A program made the translations under genes and the position numbers. This document shows, in pieces, positions 31,343 to 34,868 of a stretch of 34,868 nucleotides of DNA. The stretch's first letter is position 1. Each line of letters begins with the position of its first letter. The stretch covers positions 1-34,868 of the forward strand of contig JAEEOY010000040.1 in assembly GCA_016284515.1 (NCBI GenBank), read 5' to 3'. The notes under the pieces were generated by a model that had not been told where the DNA came from, did not search any database, and saw nothing but the letters and a program-made list of their open reading frames with translations. Source of the DNA: Kiritimatiellia bacterium (GTDB taxonomy: Bacteria > Verrucomicrobiota > Kiritimatiellia > RFP12 > UBA1067).

Positions 31343-31611
31343 TTCTCCTCGTTCGCGCCTACCAGATCGTCCTTTCGCCGATTATGGGCGGCGCCTGCCG
31401 TTTCGAGCCCAGCTGCTCCAACTACATGATAGAGTCGCTCCGCGTCCACGGTCCGTTCAAGGGGACCCTGCTCGGGCTCTGGCGGATCCTTCGCTGCCAT
31501 CCCTTTGGCGCGCACGGCTACGATCCCGTGCCGCCCCGCGGCCGCTGGCGCTTGCGCAACGAGGCGGAATCGGGTAAAATGCACTCCATGAAAAGCGAGG
31601 AACCTAAATGA
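31306..31611 (+). CDS. yidD: membrane protein insertion efficiency factor YidD
   Basis: In-frame ATG 31306: [66 protein letters not shown]. Confidence 0.93.
   Translation: MPRVSRFASEALILLVRAYQIVLSPIMGGACRFEPSCSNYMIESLRVHGPFKGTLLGLWRILRCHPFGAHGYDPVPPRGRWRLRNEAESGKMHSMKSEEPK
31575..31580 (+). promoter_or_regulatory. internal -10-like TAAAAT at the yidD 3' end, upstream of nth
   Basis: TAAAAT, 7 nt before the in-frame ATG at 31588 (MKSEEPK*). Confidence 0.4.
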
Positions 31612-32261
31612 CCGTCGCCGACATACCGTCCGTGGACAGGGCGCTGAAGCGCGAGTTCAAGGCGCACAGCGCGCCGATAATCGAGCTCATCGAGGCGCAG
31701 ACGCACGATCCGTTCTGCGTGCTCGTCGGGACGATACTCTCGGCTCGCACGAAGGACGCGTGCACCGCAGGGGCGGTGCGGCGACTCTTCGCCGAGGCGG
31801 AGGGGGAGCGCTTCGCTCCGTCCGACCTCGAGCGCCTTCCGGAGGCGAAGATCGAGAAGCTCATATTCCCCGTCGGCTTCTACCACGACAAGGCGCGCCA
31901 CCTGAAGGCCCTGCCGAAGGTGTTGAAGGAGAAGTTCGGCGGCGTGCTGCCGAAAACCGTCGAGGAGCTGTGCGAGCTTCCGGGCGTCGGACGCAAGACG
32001 GCGAACCTCACGGTAGCCGTCGGATTCGACCTTCCCGCCATATGCGTCGACGTGCATGTCCACAGGATATGCAACCGCCTCGGGCTCATAAAGACCAAGA
32101 CGCCGCTCGAGACGGAGATGACGCTGAGGAAGATACTCCCCGTCAGGTACTGGAAGACGTGGAACAGCCATCTCGTCTCGTTCGGACAGACGCGCTGCGC
32201 GCCGCTGCGTCCGAAGTGCGAGGGCTGCCCGATACGCCGCTTCTGCGAGGCGCAGGCCTGA
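31608..32261 (+). CDS. nth: endonuclease III
   Basis: [38 protein letters not shown]6-C-X2-C-X5-C FeS motif ([17 protein letters not shown]). Confidence 0.95.
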   Translation: MTVADIPSVDRALKREFKAHSAPIIELIEAQTHDPFCVLVGTILSARTKDACTAGAVRRLFAEAEGERFAPSDLERLPEAKIEKLIFPVGFYHDKARHLKALPKVLKEKFGGVLPKTVEELCELPGVGRKTANLTVAVGFDLPAICVDVHVHRICNRLGLIKTKTPLETEMTLRKILPVRYWKTWNSHLVSFGQTRCAPLRPKCEGCPIRRFCEAQA

Positions 32262-32292
32262 GAATGCGCGGCAGATGCGCCGCGGTTTTTGG

Positions 32293-32298
32293 TATAAT
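32293..32298 (+). promoter_or_regulatory. extended -10 (TGG-TATAAT) of thrH
   Basis: TTTTTGGTATAAT 24 nt before ATG 32323. Confidence 0.65.
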
Positions 32299-32322
32299 AT
32301 TCCCGCAAAGGAAACGAATAAG

Positions 32323-32922
32323 ATGAATGTTGTCTGCTTGGATCTCGAAGGCGTGCTTGTTCCGGAAATCTGGATCGCGTTTGCGGAGAAGACGGGAATC
32401 CCCGAATTCCGCCGCACGACGCGCGACGAGCCGGACTACGCCAAGCTCATGCGCTTCAGGATAGACCTGCTCGAAAGGCATGGTCTCGGATTGAAGGAGA
32501 TACAGGAGGTCATCGCGGGGGTGGATCCGCTCCCCGGCGCGAAGGACTTCCTCGACGCGCTCCGCGCGAAGACGCAGGTCCTGATACTGTCCGACACCTT
32601 CTACGAGTTCGCGATGCCGCTCATGAAGAAGCTCGGTTATCCGACGCTTATGTGCAATGCGCTCGAGGTCTCGCCGGAAGGGAAGATCACCGGCTACAGG
32701 ATGCGCTGCGACCACTCCAAGCTCACGACGGTGAAGGCGCTCCAGAGCTGCGGCTTCGAGACGATCGCGGCGGGAGACAGCTTCAACGACCTGGAGATGA
32801 TCCGCGCGTCGAAGGCCGGGTTCCTGTTCCGCTCGACGGACGCGATAAAGGCGGCGAATCCGGACCTCCCCGCGTTCGAGAACTACGAAGACTTCCTCCG
32901 CGGCATATGCGCCGCGCTCTGA
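32323..32922 (+). CDS. thrH: ThrH-type phosphoserine phosphatase/homoserine phosphotransferase
   Basis: MNVVCLDLEGVLVPEIWIAFAEKTGIPEFRRTTRDEPDY, ILSDTFYEF, AAGDSFNDLEMI. Confidence 0.92.
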   Translation: MNVVCLDLEGVLVPEIWIAFAEKTGIPEFRRTTRDEPDYAKLMRFRIDLLERHGLGLKEIQEVIAGVDPLPGAKDFLDALRAKTQVLILSDTFYEFAMPLMKKLGYPTLMCNALEVSPEGKITGYRMRCDHSKLTTVKALQSCGFETIAAGDSFNDLEMIRASKAGFLFRSTDAIKAANPDLPAFENYEDFLRGICAAL

Positions 32923-32923
32923 C

Positions 32924-33892
32924 ATGATTGCGACAATCCTGCTGGCTGCAGCCCCCATCGTGGCGTTCCCCTCCGAGGGAGCGCGGCTCCCCGCCATCGA
33001 CAAGGTGTACCTGATCGGCTCCACGCGCAAGGGCGACACGAACGTAGTCGTCAACGGCGAGAGCGTGTCCGTGTACCGCACGGGCGCGTGGGCGACGATG
33101 GTCGACGTGTCGGAGGGCTCGAACGACGTGTCGGTCGTCGCGCAGTCCGGGGAGTCTACGAACGTGTGGTTCCGCATCGCGAAGAAGCCGTTGGCGGGCC
33201 CGAACGCGACGCCCGCTCCGCCGAAGGTGTGGGAGAAGCTCGAGTACGCGAAGGACGAGGCGAAGGAGCCCCCGACGAACAAGGCGCCGAGCGAGATAAC
33301 GATCGTGCTCGATCCCGGGCACGGCGGAAGCGACACCGGCGCGGTGAGTCCGCACGGATTCTTCGAGAAGGACGCCAACCTCCTCACGGCGGCGCGCGTA
33401 AGGAAGGAGCTTGAGTCGCTAGGGTACAACGTCGTCATGACGCGCGAGGACGACACGTTCCCCTCGCTCTACGACAGGCCGAAGGTCGCGCACGCGAATG
33501 GCGCGGACGCCTTCGTGTCGATACACCACAACGCGCCGCCGTACGACAAGGATCCGCGCGAGCTGAGGTACCACGCCGTCTATTCGTGGAACGACATCGG
33601 CGAGGCGCTGTCGAAGGCGATAAACGCGCGGATGGCCGCGGAGTTCGACGGCGAGTTCAGGTCCAACGGGAACATGCACGCGAACTTCGCCGTGACGCGC
33701 AATCCGGAGATTCCGAGCTGCCTAATCGAGGCGGACTTCGTGACCTCGCCCGCGGGCGAGGAGGCGATTTGGAACGCGGAGCGCCGCGCGCGGATGGCGC
33801 GCGCTATCGCCGCCGGGATCGACGACTGGTGCAGGGGGCCGGTCAGTGCGTCCGGCGCCAGTCGCGAAGAGTCTGCCCCGTCCGAGCCTTGA
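32924..33892 (+). CDS. N-acetylmuramoyl-L-alanine amidase (Amidase_3)
   Basis: IVLDPGHGGSDTGAVSPHGFFEKDANLLTAARVRKELESLGYNVVMTREDD.. FVSIHHNAPP, SCLIEADFVTS. Confidence 0.93.
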   Translation: MIATILLAAAPIVAFPSEGARLPAIDKVYLIGSTRKGDTNVVVNGESVSVYRTGAWATMVDVSEGSNDVSVVAQSGESTNVWFRIAKKPLAGPNATPAPPKVWEKLEYAKDEAKEPPTNKAPSEITIVLDPGHGGSDTGAVSPHGFFEKDANLLTAARVRKELESLGYNVVMTREDDTFPSLYDRPKVAHANGADAFVSIHHNAPPYDKDPRELRYHAVYSWNDIGEALSKAINARMAAEFDGEFRSNGNMHANFAVTRNPEIPSCLIEADFVTSPAGEEAIWNAERRARMARAIAAGIDDWCRGPVSASGASREESAPSEP

Positions 33893-34868
33893 AGAAGCGC
33901 TTCAGGTAGGAGTCGGACCTCATCCCGCACCGCGCGGCGATGTGTCCGATTGGGACGTCCGACTTCAGCAGCTCGAAGACCTTCGCCAGCCTCACGGACT
34001 GTATCTCCTCCAGGATCGACTTTCCCGTCGCGGCGAGGAACCGCTTCTCGGCGAGCCTTCGCGAGCATGGCATCTCGGCGAGGATGTCCGCGGACGTTAT
34101 GCCTGTCGCGGCGTCGCGGCGGATGCGCTCTACGGCGTGCGCTACGACGGGGTCGTTCCTCACGAGCGCGCGCGACGACTGTCGGCGGACGAGCTTCGTC
34201 GGCGCGAACTTAAGGTGGCGCGGAGGGAGCTTCGGGTTCGCCATGAGCTCCGCGAGCAGGTCGGCCGCGAGGCGTCCGCCGCCGCGGAAGTCCTGCTCGA
34301 TGGACGACACCGTCGGTTCGCAGAGTTCGCAGTGCATCTCCTCGTTGTCGACGCTGACGAGCGTGAAGTCGTCGGGACAGGTCCAGCCGAGCCGGCGGCA
34401 CGCCTCGATGACCTGCACTGCCGCGTAGTCGTTGACCGTGAAGATTCCGACCGGGCGCGGGAGAGGCTTGAGGAACTTCGCGAAGCGCCTTTGCGCGTCC
34501 AGGGTGTCGCCGATGTCCCAGTTTTCGCCGAACGAGACGCATTTCGCGCCGGCCGCGGCCACTGCGGAGGAGAAGGAGTTCTCGCGGCCCTGGCTCCAGC
34601 GGGTGGGGACGCACCATCCGAAGAAGGCGTAGGAGGCTGGCTTCGTGAGCACCAGCTCGTGCGCGGCCATCCGCGCCGTCGCGTCCGGATCGTCGGTCAC
34701 TACATGGCGGGCGTGGAGCGCGTTTGTCGGGTCGGGGTCCATGTACACGACCGGCACCCCCCTGAACGTGCGCGCGAGGTCGAGGGAGTCCGTCTTGCTT
34801 CCCTCGATGATGCAGCCTGCCGGACGCCACTGGCCGAGAATCTCGGAGAGGGAGCGCGTCGTGCGCTC
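33843..34868 (-). CDS. XylR-like transcriptional regulator (LacI-type sensor plus AraC HTH), N-terminus beyond the window edge
   Basis: Minus-strand ORF stays open to the last base (GCIIEGSKTDSLDLARTFRGVPVVYMDPDP..); C-terminal AraC helices VPIGHIAARCGMRSDSYLKRFFKARTGQTLRDWRR. Confidence 0.9.
   Translation of the reverse strand, partial: ERTTRSLSEILGQWRPAGCIIEGSKTDSLDLARTFRGVPVVYMDPDPTNALHARHVVTDDPDATARMAAHELVLTKPASYAFFGWCVPTRWSQGRENSFSSAVAAAGAKCVSFGENWDIGDTLDAQRRFAKFLKPLPRPVGIFTVNDYAAVQVIEACRRLGWTCPDDFTLVSVDNEEMHCELCEPTVSSIEQDFRGGGRLAADLLAELMANPKLPPRHLKFAPTKLVRRQSSRALVRNDPVVAHAVERIRRDAATGITSADILAEMPCSRRLAEKRFLAATGKSILEEIQSVRLAKVFELLKSDVPIGHIAARCGMRSDSYLKRFFKARTGQTLRDWRRTH

Overview
The window is 34.9 kb of GC-rich, gene-dense bacterial chromosome, with almost every gene on the + strand. 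The gene content is mostly housekeeping and looks PVC-like (Kiritimatiellota/Verrucomicrobia/Lentisphaerae), but I cannot confirm the taxonomy. In order it contains: two tandem glutamate-cysteine ligase-like genes plus a class II amidotransferase; pdxS-pdxT; a LysR regulator; PII-amtB-porin; glutamine-dependent nadE; a LysE exporter; an MNT/HEPN toxin-antitoxin pair; gltD-glmS; gltB; ispA-pgpA-trmB-rnfG-like-lpxL-rluA-thioesterase-murD-LysM-ftsW-xseA-gph; rpmH-rnpA-yidD-nth; thrH; an amidase; and a truncated XylR/AraC regulator on the minus strand.

The two strongest non-ORF signals are these. (1) A probable nitrogen regulon: PII-amtB, gltD and gltB each have a sigma54-like -24/-12 promoter. 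Each also has an upstream TTACA-N5-TGTAA palindrome at matching, helically phased distances, and the same 32-bp tandem spacing recurs. (2) Short-period, hairpin-forming repeat cassettes of several sequence families sit in frame inside essential genes, with at least five in gltB and one in murD. Related short repeats lie in intergenic DNA.

A third signal is a recurrent TGG-TATAAT extended -10 box placed 6-10 nt before start codons, which implies leaderless mRNAs. No CRISPR, rRNA, tRNA or IS element was found.
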